Shown in pieces: positions 1 to 40,000 of a stretch of 64,000 nt of DNA; position 1 is the first letter of the stretch, and each line of letters opens with the position of its first letter. The position numbers and the translations under genes are program-made. The notes under the pieces are model-generated. The model did no database searches and was not told where the DNA came from. It worked only from the letters and a program-made list of their open reading frames with translations. This stretch comes from Trematomus loennbergii (Eukaryota > Chordata > Actinopteri > Perciformes > Nototheniidae). Location of the stretch: the NCBI GenBank assembly GCA_012861695.1, contig JAAOOA010000002.1, positions 26,266,898 to 26,330,897 on the forward strand, read 5' to 3'.

Positions 1-13
1 CTTATTTTCTGAC

Positions 14-26713
<26,700 letters not shown>

Positions 26714-26748
26714 ATTTCAGCTACAGCGATGTACTGATGCTGAGAAAC

Positions 26749-27745
26749 CTGTAATATACAGAAAATAACACTGTAAAGACTGCACGGTGGGAGGGATAAG
26801 GCTTAATGGGATATGGCTTAATATAAAATGAATATGGCTTAATGGTCACTATTGTGTAATACAAGCACTATAAATTGTGAGTTTAATTTTTAATGTTATT
26901 TCTACAGATCATTTGGGCTCAGATTTGGCTTTTTTCAAAGCTTCCTTTAGGGTTGAAATATCTAGAACACAGTTAGATTCAGACATATCATTGTATTATG
27001 TGGGAAAGAAGGACTCAGTACTTTGCCACTCGTGTAAAATAGACTTGAATAATAAGCAAAACACATTAAATGGATTTATCTATTACATAAAAACCCATCC
27101 AATACACCCAGAATCAGACCAATTACTGCCGCATCAGGAAATAAAATGAGGCCATATCAGACTTTGACAAAAGTTAATACCAGCGTTTGTTATGCTTTAA
27201 CCTAGCGTTAGTGCGTAATGTTGTTCTGTCGACCCAGAAACAAGCAAATAGAGCAGTTTCAAGCCTTTCTCAAACCACATGCCCGTGCAAGTTTCTATGC
27301 ATTCTCTAAACAACTATAACATTACGCCAGATACTTTGCTCTTAATATAATTGAGTACGTTAACATTTCAGCTAAGTCTTTGAAGGGAGAGCAGTGCTAA
27401 CGTTACCAGAGTATTGCTGCTAAACTATTAGCTAACTTACATTATAACGCTACTATCGAAGGTGCTAGTGCTAATACAAAGTTAGTATGTGTTTAGCCAG
27501 TCTCCTTTGTCATAGCAGATTCGTTGCTTTACATGGCAAAGACTAAAATAATGTTTACAAAGTTAAGGCGCAGAATTATTACAAAACAATGGCTACAGGA
27601 GGTCAACAAATCCACAAGCTAGCTAGCTAACGTCACCATCTCTTTGAATTAAAGTTAAGCATTTTAGCTAGCTGGGTTGACTCCAGCACGCTAGTAAGCA
27701 AACAGAAGCATTGGTTTCATACCGTTTTGCCAACAAGCATACTAC
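26749..27745 (-). other. Putative 5' UTR intron of dync2h1
   Basis: This is AT-rich sequence between the start-codon exon and the promoter segment. I see no conserved reading frame, only short fortuitous frames. The acceptor side (TTACAG before 26748) is clear, but the donor side is uncertain. Confidence 0.4.
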
Positions 27746-27870
27746 CTTTAAAGCTGTTTGTAACACAATTCATGGAGGGAAGCTGTTACTCATGCCTGTC
27801 TGTTTCTTCAAGAATATGCTTGCGTGGTTGCCAGGTAGCAACTACGATCCACTGTACCACGTGACAAAGC
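27746..27870 (-). promoter_or_regulatory. dync2h1: Probable dync2h1 promoter and non-coding first exon
   Basis: The segment lies about 1 kb upstream of the start-codon exon. It contains an X-box-like element at 27827-27842 (plus strand GTTGCCAGGTAGCAAC; minus strand contains GCTACC-T-GGCAAC, fitting RYYNYY-N1-RRNRAC) and a palindromic E-box CACGTG at 27858-27863. RFX factors act through X-boxes in many ciliary genes. A possible first-exon donor on the minus strand is AAAG|GTAGTA at 27745/27746, but an alternative, CG|GTATGA, lies near 27,730. The transcription start is inferred only. Confidence 0.5.
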
Positions 27871-28189
27871 AGAAATAGAAACCTACGCAATTTACTTACG
27901 CCATTTACTTAGGTGCAGAGTACAGAGCCAGGCAGCATATGTTTCCACGATGGCACATCTTCTAATCATATACTTGAAATAAGTGTATTATATGTTTTGA
28001 TTCATTATGTACATGTATTTAAGGTTGCATTATGTAGCCGTAACTTAAATTACTTTATATATTGCTGGGTAAATTATATTGCATAGTCGTGCTTTAGTTG
28101 ATTTGTATTTTGTGTTAATAACATATCATTTTGTATAGTAGGTTTAGTACAATATTACCCTCTGTAATTTGTTGGATTAAGTATTAAAT
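27871..28189. other. Intergenic AT-rich sequence upstream of dync2h1
   Basis: No feature recognised. Confidence 0.5.
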
Positions 28190-29990
28190 AGCATTATCAA
28201 TCAATCAACAACGTTATTAATCCCGCAAGGGGCAATTGGTTATGAGCAGCAGTTTATGTCATGTACACAGGCAGGAACATACAGGAAGAAAACACACAGA
28301 TACACCCGGGAGCACAGATGTGGATCATTCCAATTTACACAATAAATAGTTCATAACATCACAATAATAAATAAATAAATAATCAAGTTAAAAGCCTTTC
28401 AAGAATTTAAAACTTTGAGTGCAGAAGGGATGAATTATTTGCAAAGCGATTAGTCTTTAGAGCAGTGTGGAGTCTATTTTTATATAACATTACAAGACTG
28501 ATTCTTATTATTACATTATAAGCTTATTGTGCTCATTTCATGTGGCTGTGACTTTGGAATAAATAGACTCAACCCCCCCCCCCCCCAAGTTTTGGATGGG
28601 GAGGACAGGAGCGAAGGGAAAAGTTACATGAGAAAGTGTTTAGCTTGCAATATTGAAAGTAGCAAGGTCGAGTGCAGAGACTGAGAGAACACAAAGAGGT
28701 AGTCAGAACAGCACATCGCACCGGCCTTGACTTTGTATGGGAGCCGCGCTCCCCCGCAAAGCTAGGAAGCAACATTATGGTTTCCCGCTATATCTGAAGA
28801 AATGTTAGAGAAAACAAATTAGTATGATGGTGCCAGAGTAGGGAGGGACTTCCACAGGCCGGCCGAATGCTGATTGGAGGATCGTGTTGCCAAGAGACTC
28901 TATCTGAGTCTGCGCACCAACCAAAGAGAACCAAGTCTAAACCGCGGTATCTTCAGCTAGTCTTGACCAATCATAAATGTACGGGCAACGCCCTGTGTAA
29001 TAAAATATATTGTCGCACGAGGTTCGAGGCTCTTGACGGATTTGGTGGTTACAGATTACAGCTTTGCTGCCTGTGATTCCCAAAGACGTGATGAGTCCTT
29101 GGCCAAGTAATATATATATTTTGCTCTCTTTACAATAAATAGTTAAACTTAGAAGTTGTCTGTCTTTTCTGGAATTCTGAACCCAACAGCAGGTAGAGCA
29201 TATCTATGCCCTGATGGCAAGAGACGAAATTCATGTACAAGAACGTGACCTGGAGAGGCCAGAATGCTCTCTACTTTCCGCAGAATCTGTTGGTTACAGA
29301 AGGAGTTTAAGTCTCTCTGTATCACTCCGATGACTTTAGAACAGGTTTTAACAATGCTGTTCAGGCTGTTCCTGTCTTTCAGTGTAAGGCTATGGAACCA
29401 GCAGATAAAATAAAAATAAAAATTAGGCTCTCGATGAATGCTTGGTAAAAACGACAAAGAATGAAAGGCCTGACCGAGAAAGAGTTCAGTTTGCGAAAAA
29501 GGTGCATTCTCTGTTGACCCCGCTTCACAATACACTCAGTATTCACATCAAATTTGAGGTGGTCATCGAAAATGGTGCCCAAGTATTTGTATGATGTGAC
29601 CATTTCTACCTTGTCATTGTGTATGATGCACTCCTTAGGAACATCCTTGTGACGTCTAAAATCAATTATCAATTCCTGGGTTTTAGAGACATTTAAATCC
29701 AGAAAACTGTCATCACACCAGGAAATAAAATCAGTAAGAGCACACTCGTGGCCTAATTCTGAGCCGCTAAGGAGAGACAAGAGGGTGGTATCATCAGAGA
29801 ATTTAACCAGGTAGCTGTTGTCTTGCATGCTTCTGCATTTATCAGTGTACATTATAAAAAGTAGGGGCGAGCCTGTGGAAGTGATGACAGAGTCCGAGAG
29901 GCGAGACACCTTCTGCTCTCTATTAGTTAGAAAGTTTAAAATCCATAAGGAAAGGATCATGGAAAGTAGCCTGCATGTACCCCACATTAA
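28190..29990 (-). mobile_element. Degenerate L2/CR1-type LINE 3' fragment
   Basis: Minus-strand frames at 29379-29987 and 29149-29535 encode the C-terminal half of a LINE reverse transcriptase. The catalytic motif is present as FSDD (frame residues about 63-66), with LIIDFRRHK, YKYLGTIFDDHL and GQQRMHLFRKL, then the typical RRYxLP-type ending. The copy is broken by a frameshift near 29,400-29,530 and by a small loss after STGSP. The 3' end near 28,195-28,240 reads AATTGCCCCTTGCGGGATTA followed by TTGATTGATTGAT, a LINE-type terminus. Part of 28,500-29,100, with a C run at 28573, may be an insertion. It is not a host gene. Confidence 0.8.
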
Positions 29991-30684
29991 GTAAATTCCT
30001 GACTAAATGTGGTTTGGTTAATTCCACCACTGTTGAAATATGTATTAACATATATTACAGCTTAAATGCATTCAGCATTACCTAATAATTCCTATTTAGA
30101 TTTACTCCAAAAAGAGAGACAAATGTTTTTGTATTCTGTTTTACTACTGGTTAAAAAACTACAATGGGCCTTTGTGTAAGCATTTTTACTTTACTTGCTA
30201 AAGACAAATCACTTACAATGACTCAATATTAAGTGTCTCAATGAGGCAAGACCGTTGTTAGTATTTTCCCAACACGCCTTTTTCTTAGAATGACATGTGT
30301 CATACTTGAAAAAGTCGTAAAAGAATGTCATCACAAAACATTTATCATCATATATTTTAATGTCTCCTTCCAAACCTTGGTCAGGTTAACCTACTATCCC
30401 TTATCTTTGTGTTTATAGTATTTATGGTATGTCCGGATACATTTTTTTAACACAATGTTATTTAGGATGAGCCCCCCCTTGTAAGATTTTTTTTATACTA
30501 GAATTTGACATAGGGCCAATCTTTACAGGACTTCAATGCCTGATAATGAAGAATGACATACCTTAACACCAACACACACAAAAGACGAAACAGAAGGACA
30601 GGGATTCCCTTGGTATTTAACAGAGTTTCATGTCTTTCAATTACCGTATATAGATGGAAGGGAAACTCTTTTGTCACACAGCAT

Positions 30685-30813
<129 letters not shown>

Positions 30814-31027
30814 TTTCCCATCTTTTTGATCAGTAGACTGACCAATAACATTGATAATATAATTTGACATAGGGCCAATCTTTATACAGGACTTCAATGC
30901 CTGATAATGAAGAATGACCTACCTTAACACCAACACACACATAGACGAAACAGAAGGACAGGGATTCCCTTGATATTTAACAGAGTTTCAGTTCTTTCAA
31001 TGACCGTATATAGATGGAAGGGAAACT

Positions 31028-31028
<1 letters not shown>

Positions 31029-31101
<73 letters not shown>

Positions 31102-31121
31102 ACACACACACACACACACAC

Positions 31122-31168
<47 letters not shown>
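31029..31168. repeat. (CA)n microsatellite, duplication copy 2
   Basis: About 140 bp of CA with several CCACAC interruptions near 31100-31130. The interruptions differ from those in copy 1. Confidence 0.97.
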
Positions 31169-31169
<1 letters not shown>

Positions 31170-31215
31170 TTTCCTATCTTTTTGACCAGTAGACTGACCA
31201 ATAACACTGATAACC

Positions 31216-34030
31216 ATACTCAATCTAGTGCATTTCTCAAAACAGCCTCTAAACCTCTCATTGTTGTTCAATCCAATTTAATTTACCACATGTAAATAAT
31301 ATTCTCTGACTGACAAACATTCACTACAATTTATTTCGGGAGCACAAACAAATAAAGATTGCTTTTCAGAAACAAGCAGATAGCATTACCAACTGCACTC
31401 TTTGTAGCACCATGCAATGCATTTGTACATAGGAAGTTGTTACAGATAGCTATTAGATTATGAGGTAGTCTTTGAGTTTCAAAATCCCCTAGAATAGTGA
31501 GAAGTGATTTAGTGTTATCAGCCCTTCCTCCCAAGTACAGCCCACATAACAACAAATGACTGTAAGAAAGGCTCACTTTCTTAGGTGGTATACAGGAATT
31601 GTATTGTTCTGTGGGCAGTATGGGGGTGGAACTTCACTTCCACATAACGCTTGACTATCTATAATGTCTTCTCATCAGTTTTGTAATAAATATGCAAACT
31701 GTTGATTTATATATTTCTTTGCAGTCTTACATTTTACCTGGATGTACAATTCCTGTTATACCCTCTTATCCAATACATAAAGCTCTAATTTATCACATTA
31801 TACCAGAAACAGCAATTCACCTTCACAAACATGCATGCCACCTATAGTGTCAGTGTATTTTTTATATGGAATGCAATTCTTAACCTGATGGAATGAAAAT
31901 GTTGCCTTTGACAATAACAAATTATGTTTTACAGTCATTCTATTATATTAAAATTACTATTTAGCTATTTCACTTGTGTAAATTTAGGCAACTACCTAAT
32001 TAGTAATTTAAAGTAAGATGATTCAAAACGAAACCAGATTTACCGACATGTGTTGGGATGGGCTATGAATATAATAGGGATGAGTCATTGTGTGGCTCTA
32101 CGTTCTGGGTACATATCAAACTTTTCAGAGATACACACGAAAATCCCCAGGCATTCCGTGTTTAATGTCTTAGTTAGTTAGAGGCTTTTAAAAGAATAGA
32201 GAAAAGATAAAGAGCAGAGACACTGAGTCAAAACTGGGTGACAAAACCATGTATTTTTACTCTTCAAATGTCAAAGTGAAGTTAACACTTCATTAAAGTG
32301 GACCTATCATGCTATATTTGAATAATATTGTAGGGCCATACCTATATAAAACATGTCTGTGAAGTTTTTTTTTCAAAATACCAAACCATGCATTTTAGCC
32401 ATGCCTCATTTCGCTCTATTTGCTCTATTCCAGCCCTGTTTTCTGTGGCAAATGAGCTGCAGCTGACCACGCCCCCCTGCAAAGGAGGGGGGCGAGGCAC
32501 GAGCGTCATGTTACCATGCTGTTACCATGCCACGGCAACCTCTCATTCCCCTGATAGGTGGAGAGTTGCCCATATAGGCGGAGCAGCCCGTTTCTGACGT
32601 CAGAACAATTTCAAATCTGGATCAGTTTTGATCAGATTCGTTGCAGCCCCGTTTTGGGAGATTTGGGTATGGAGGAAAAGAGAGAGGGTTGTGTTTTCTG
32701 ACACTTGGTGAGTTCCCTGACACACCGGGTCATAGGTCCCCTTTAAGTTAGCTTGGTACCTTGTCAATTATTAACCTTTTTGAGAGGCAATTAGCAGGAA
32801 TGAAGTGGATAATAAGAATTGATAATAACAGTAAATGTTTGAATATCAGACAAAGTGCTATAACAAAGTGATTGAAAAACAGAAGTGAAAAGATGTTCTA
32901 AATTTACACAGAAAAAAAGTGTGAAACACAAACGTTTTTTTCTGTGTACCACACACCACAATGTGTGTGGTACACAAGTCATCTGCAACAGTGTCAGAAG
33001 CAATGCAGCTGTGGGAGCATATTGGACCTTTTTGAAAAAAATGTACACCACCTGTATCCAAAAGTGCTTTTTGAAAATCTCATTTGCGGTGTCTGAGTTA
33101 TTGTGTGACATCACCGGCATTTAAGCACCCTCTTTTGATCAATGACTGCAATGTGGAAGATGGAGAATTAGAGACTCACAGTTGAACATAATGCATCTCA
33201 AATGTTATCGCAATAATGCATGTCACTGCTCTATAGCAATATTCAAATGTATTCTTGTGTCCCAAGTGGCCACTTTTTTACCCAAAAGGGAAACAGTTGG
33301 CCTGTTTAGTAACACTTGCCTCTTTTCTTGCACAATAAAACATTTGTATATTATTTATTTAAGGAAAAACAAAACTAAATTGTAAAGGTTTTTCTTGGAT
33401 AGGAGAGTTTCCACTTCTCCCATGTCTCATTAAGATTATGAAATAATAGTTGACTGATTGAATGAATTATCTTACTATGATCTGTAGTATCCTACTCCCC
33501 CTCCCTCTGCATTCCTTGTGACTTAGTTCTGTGATGCCTTGGTTCAGAAAATAAATAAAAACTATCATAGCAGCAGAATATGAATGCAACACTGCATATT
33601 ACTGTAACATTTGACTGTGATTCATACCACAAGGTCTGATGAGAGTGAGAATGAGCTAGTTAGCAGACAGGGAAGTTCATTTTTCCGCTGTGACATAACA
33701 GACACGTAGTGATCACACACACAATGTGCCAAAGCCTAAATGTCCTGACAAACATGATTCTGTGGAAGCCCTCTTTAGGCTTCCCAACAGTAAGTCACAT
33801 GTTCAATTTAAATCTCAAAGTGACTTACTGGGACACTGACATAGAACAAAGCCATGGTTATTGTTACTATTGTAACACCTGTTTTCTCATCTTATAATAA
33901 GTGAGATCAAAGATATAACAAGCTTTGTTTAAAACATGCCTGTACAAATAAAACCTGCTCAGGTTGACATCAGATTGTGTGTCATTGCTAAGTTGTCACA
34001 TGACTGTTTTGCCCTGCCCCTTTTGTTGTT
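31216..34030. other. Intergenic interval between LINE/duplication and B7-like gene
   Basis: Apart from the TTAA element I see no gene, RNA or tandem array. Small frames lack conserved motifs. Confidence 0.55.
32297..32742. mobile_element. TTAA-flanked non-autonomous DNA element
   Basis: The ends AGTGGACCTATCATG and CATAGGTCCCCT are inverted repeats lying between TTAA at 32293-32296 and TTAA at 32743-32746. TTAA target duplication is typical of piggyBac and some Kolobok elements. The 446-bp body has no coding capacity. Confidence 0.82.
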
Positions 34031-34036
34031 TTGAAT

Positions 34037-34049
34037 GAAGAGGAAGTTT
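34037..34049 (+). promoter_or_regulatory. PU.1/ETS-like site just upstream of B7-like gene start
   Basis: GAAGAGGAAGTTT matches the purine-rich GAGGAAGT core bound by PU.1 family factors. It lies about 40 bp before the exon 1 ATG, next to a pyrimidine-rich stretch (TTCTTCTCACTCTCATTC). PU.1 drives many genes of antigen-presenting cells, which suits a B7-type gene. The match is by eye only. Confidence 0.4.
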
Positions 34050-34084
34050 ATTTTCTTCTCACTCTCATTCTGACAGCGGACACA

Positions 34085-37000
34085 ATGGTAAGAGCTTAGT
34101 TTGTTTTATTTTCCTTTGTCTTGTCTTTCATGATAACATTTAATGTTATTGTTATGGATAAGTTTGTTCATTGTCTGTTACTATAATGTCAGATAGGAGG
34201 TTTCTCATGCATGTACATAGTTTTCTGTATCAAATAAATACTTGAAAGGACACTGAGCAGCAGCCCGCGAATACTGTGTGTGTTTGTGTGTGTGTGACTA
34301 GTTTTATCCTTAAGTAAACTAACTCTAATACCTAACTAAATAATAATAAACTAACATACCGCCTCTGCAAGCTTGATCTATATCACTGTAGGAATGCTAT
34401 TTGCAAATATGCACTGCTGATTGAATATATCCTGGACATTTGTGTGTATAACTATATTTGTGACAAAGACAGAGATCATTTTTCTTTAGTCTGTTTAGAG
34501 TATCTCACTCACATTAAATAGGTTTCACCCTGAACATTCTTGAACCACAAGAAGTGTCAAACCTCTCCTACATTAAAATGAATGAAACTAAATGTGAGAT
34601 AACATGAATCCAATGTGTGAATCTGGTATGTGGTTTCGTAGTTTATCTGATTAGTGTAAGTCATGCAATCATTTATGTATCATACATTTTAAATCAGGTT
34701 ACGTCATAGGGGACTCCCCATATCGAAACTCTCTGTCTAAAAACTCAATAAAAACGTTAAACTGTCTGTTAGGTGATGATAGATAAGTGATAGTAGACCG
34801 CACACAGTCAATTATAACGCTCAATCAATGCTATGCAATATTTTGCCATCGCTTTCTGAAATCTTCTAAAACTTGTGTACATTCTATTGTACAGTCCATT
34901 ACAACGAAAGTGTGGACTCAAACAATGCCAAAGAGAGGACTTTTCTGATGCAGTGTAAACAAAGACAATCTGCATTAGCTCTTTTAAAGTTGTCCTTAAT
35001 GCAGTTTTATTACATTACATTTGATAATTACTATACTTTGGTTGCTGTTGTAAAAGACAGACACAGTCATAGAAATTAGGGAAAACTTAAACCAAACATT
35101 TACAACATTATTTACATTAATTCAGATTTGAATTAATGTTATTATCCATTTGGTAACACTTTTCCTGAACCAAAAACAATGAACCGTTCTTTAGGTATTC
35201 ACGTGGCCCCTGGGGATTCCCTCAGATGTGGTTTCTGTCGAGAAGACACTTCTGCAAATGCTTTCTTATTTTTAACTTTATATTCTCTAAATGTGTGTTT
35301 TAAATGCAAAGTGTTGAATATGAAGAATGTTCCTCGAAAGAGTGAATGTAACACGTGTTATTTGTAGACTGTGAGTATGCATGAGTTAAGAAAGACCGTT
35401 TCTAGGGCGTGTGATGCATTTTGCCTCGTGTTTTGATGAGTCAAAACACAAAAATATTCAAGTTAAAACTAAATACACTATTAACTGATAGTTGTTTTTT
35501 ATAATACTTCATACAAAATATAAGAATATGAGAAGTCACTGTCTCAAGTGTGAAGGCAGGTTTTTTTTGGCAGATACTGGGGCTACTGCCTACTGCTCAA
35601 TGGGACTTTCCTGAAACTTGGTGTTCAAAACAAGGTTTGTTTTTTCAGGATGACAGAAACCATTACCCTAACTTCACTTACTGTAAAAGGCCAGTCGGAT
35701 ATTTCAGATACTGTTTTGTTTCCGTAGAATTCCACACACAATGTGAACTCACATAAGACATTGGTTTGATAGGTGGTAGGGCAGGTTTTATATTGCAGAC
35801 TCCCCAAGGCAGCAAATATGACATCCGTGTGTTTAACAGTTTACAAGATGTCTAAGATTTTGATTTATAAAATATTCTAAGCATGTGACTCACTGGCCAA
35901 ATATGATTATGAATTCCTGAATGAGTTTTGCTCCTGTGCACTGATTTAAAAGATACCAAATTAAATTAAAAAAGAATCAATACTATCACTTAACTTGATT
36001 GTTATTTTCAACAGGCATCCCCTTCCAACCTACAGTGTTTCCCGTAAGTGCCCTTTGCCTTTTTTTATTACCTCATTCTTATTATTGTATTTCAAACACC
36101 TACAAAATGCTGACAGCAGCCTTTCTTCAAGCCAGCCACAATTGATCTCCAGAAACCGTTATTATATCCTTTCAACAATATACAGGTTGTATCATGCTAC
36201 AATAAATGTACTTTGCTGTGAATCATAGGACAATGGTTTAGTTGCTACCATAACGGTCTTTGGTTTAGTACTATTTAAAAAGAATGACAGTTGATGACAG
36301 AGGGGCTGGTTGAGTCAATATTAGCAATGGTGGCTCATATTTGCCTCTTATGACAGTATCTCTGGGCACGGGGCCAGGGGTATTTGACTATGAAGTTTTT
36401 CTGTCACACAGTTTGTACTCATCTCTGTGTCACTGGTATTCCCAGTGTTACCTTGGTAACCATGAAAATAATTATAAACCATTTTAATTATGCTTCCTCC
36501 TTTCTTCCTATAAACCAAAGGAGTTCCCTCTTGCGGCTGGCCCAGTTGTATATCATGACTGGTGCTATTTCTGTCACAGGTAAGCAGTTCACCTCATATC
36601 AGTGCATTAACAACACACTCTTATCTTGGTTCTACAGTGGAACCAGTTGTATATATAAATAGATTACATGCATACCGTCAGGACTTTTGATATCACAACA
36701 CTTTGCTTGATCGAAAACAGGTACCAAATGTATTATATTAGATTAGAAACCAGCAGTGTTGGAGCTCCAAATAATTCAAATTACTGTGTTATAATGAGAA
36801 AGGTTTGCTGGCAGATAATTATCATCCAACTCTGAAGCTCTACATATCTCTAATTCTTTTTTATCTCAATCGTTTGGCTTTAAATTATTATTTTACCAAT
36901 TTGGGAAAACACTCTTGAAAAAAGTTGGCCTATTTCCCAAACTATTACTTTAAAGCCCATGCAAATACTATCAAAGTCCAGCCACCCTTATTAAACTTAT

Positions 37001-40000
37001 ATTCCTATCTGGTTTCTTCAGTAGAGCTGGAATAAAACAACTATAAATACCAAAAACAGCACCAAATGTCAGACAAAGAAAAAGTCAAAGTCAAGCTAGC
37101 AACACAGAACTGGACCGTCAAAACAGAACCTAAACATTATTGGTATTACCAAAAACACCTACACAGAAAGTGTCAATAAAAAGTTAAACCTTCAGCTCAC
37201 TATAACGCCATGTTCAATATGTTGACCTTTAGATCATGTAAAACATGAAAGGGACAATTGTAGTTGTGTATTTTAACAAAAACATTAAGAGGAACTGTGA
37301 TTATTCCTTTACGTCATGAGAGGAGCTAAAAGTCTAAACAGAAACTCCCGACCTTTACACACACAAAAACAAGTATGTTTCTTATCTTATGTTTATGAAG
37401 TAAATTTGTACAGATGTCAAACTGTTTGTTGGTGGTTTTACTATCTTTAGACAACATAACAAACCAAAGTTCTGGCTATAGAACATTATCCCTTTTTTCT
37501 GTTTTTCTTATGTTAAATTATATCATTAGTGTTCAACTCAACACTACCATTTAGACAACTTAAAATGTATGTGCATATATACAAAAATGCTTCCTACTCA
37601 GACATTCTGTGATAAAAATGTGCACACCATTAAAGATTGTTAATTTCTACAGGATACTTTTATTTTACCTAATAAAAGGTTTCCCAGCATGCTCTAACAT
37701 TATGTCCTTGCTTCATTTTCTTCTGCAGGAAGTGCTGCACTGATTCAGTACAGAGGAGTGGTTGGTGGAAGTGTGACTTTTTACTGCCCGTTGCTGAAAA
37801 TAGCACACTAGAATTAATGTACATTCAAAGGGGCAGTGAATTTGTGAATGGATACTATAAAAGAGAGACAATAACGGATCCGGTATGGAGCAACACAAGA
37901 ATGGATACTAAGAAGGGAACGATGCACATGTCCAGTTTGAATGTCTCACATCAAGGGGACTATCAGTGCCATATCATGTACAGTGGCATTCCATTAGTTA
38001 CAACGTTCATGCACCTCAGTGTCACAGGTATGAGTATGTTAACCTTTTTAAAATGTAATTGTTTGAGTTGTTAGGATATTTTGTTGTACCATGCAGTTGT
38101 TAAACCCATTTTTTAGTTCAGTTACACTTGTTAAAGCGAGGATGCAGTTTCAAGAAAAGGAAGCTTAATTTCAAGACTATTTTATGTGTCTCCAAGCTTA
38201 TTTATTTAGGTTGGAAGCAGAATATGGAGACGATCAAAAGGTTATCTATCACGTGACATAACTGTTCTCCCCTGAAAATAGACTTCAGTATCAAAAAACA
38301 ACACATTTGCATTAATCCAGAACTATCTTAGTCATAATTGATCTCTGAGTTTGTGATCTTGGACTCAAAAAGGCTCTGTTAAAACTTTGGATTATTGAAA
38401 GGTTAATAGCAATTTAACTAAACATAGCCATTTTCAGTTACCATGACATGCAGGAAATACAACCTATTATGAATTGCAGTTTTTTTTTTCTCTGTCTCTC
38501 TCATAGGAATCTACAGTAAACCTGCCCTTACAATGGACTCCTGTGATCAAAGCCCTCCCTTGAGTTGCCTACTGACATGTGTCGCGCACGGTGGCTACCC
38601 GGAAGCAGAAGTGAAGTGGAACATATCACAGACTCACACTTGGAAGGCTATGAACAACATTACGATACATAATGTCACCGAGTTGGTCAACACTTCCAGC
38701 ACTGCACGCCTCAACTGCTCCAATGGAGAGACGTTTATCAGCTGCTCTGTGGGCAACCTCAGATCAGAACTGTTGTCAGTCTGTGAGTCCTAAACTTTTA
38801 AGAAAATTAACTGTCCCTATGGTGTGATTTTAAACCCTTTGCAAGTTTTGGTAAGTGTAAAAGGCAATACTTGGCATATGGCAAATGTTATGGAAATATG
38901 TGAGGATTTAAAAAAATCCTTTTACATGGTTGACAAAGAGTTTGTGTTACAGTTAAGAGATTTTTAAGGTTAAACCAAGTCTATAGACACAGCCAGGCTT
39001 TCAGCTTAAATGCTTACATTAGCATGTCAAATGTTAACTAAATTCACCATCTTAGTTAAACATGCTAACATTGGCTAACTAGCAATAGTACCACATAGTA
39101 CTGTACAGCAGAGGCTGGTTAAAACATAATTTGTTTTTCAGGTAGGCTATCTGACATGTATTGAACCGAGTAAAATGTTGACCTGAACTTCACAGTTCAG
39201 CCCCAATGCTGCTGAATTTCTGCTTCAGTATATTTTCATTTGATCTATAGTGCCTGGCATGTGTACCTGTGGCAAAAAAAGTAAATTCAGGTTAGTTGTA
39301 GTTGGATCAAAAGCAGATTATTTAAGACAGACTTGCAAGAAAAAAATAAATAGAAAACTGTATGCGTGGTTATGCCATTAACAGAGAACATATGTCGAAG
39401 TCCATATGTTTTTGAGACTAATTTCCATGTGTTCTCCTCTCTAGGTAAACCCAAATCTACATCTTATCCTCCCTGGCCTCATGTGATAACCATCGCAGTG
39501 GTGGCTGTCTGTATTGTGGTTGTTATGGTTGTTACATTGCTGTTGTGTAAAAGCAAGAAATGTAAGAAAGGTAAGGACAGATATTAGGTGTTTCACAAGT
39601 TATTCCACTACATTTGCATATGTGTTTGAATAAATACAAAAATGAAAGAATAAGAATGACCCCGTAACTTGAAAAAACTCACAGCACTTTCTCTGTTGAT
39701 TCCAGGAGAAAATGAAAACATTAATGAAGATGTGGAGTAAGTGGATACAATTTATACCTATAATACTTTGATTTAATTCATAGCAGGTAATATCAAATAT
39801 AACCTGTTGAAAAGTAAGATGAAGCACAAACTTATTGAAATTCTGTAAACACTGACTTATCCCTTCCTTTTCTTTCTTTTTTCTTTCTTTTCTTCAGGGA
39901 GGGAATACGCCTCAATGGAAACAAAAAAGAGGAAACGTGAGTGCTTGATGAAGAGGAATGTCTGATTTATTTTTAGCGCCATTTCCCAGAAAGATTTCAC

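Noticed and set aside
29149..29987. Reverse-transcriptase-like frame as a host gene
   Set aside because: It is a frameshifted LINE fragment with a LINE-type 3' terminus.
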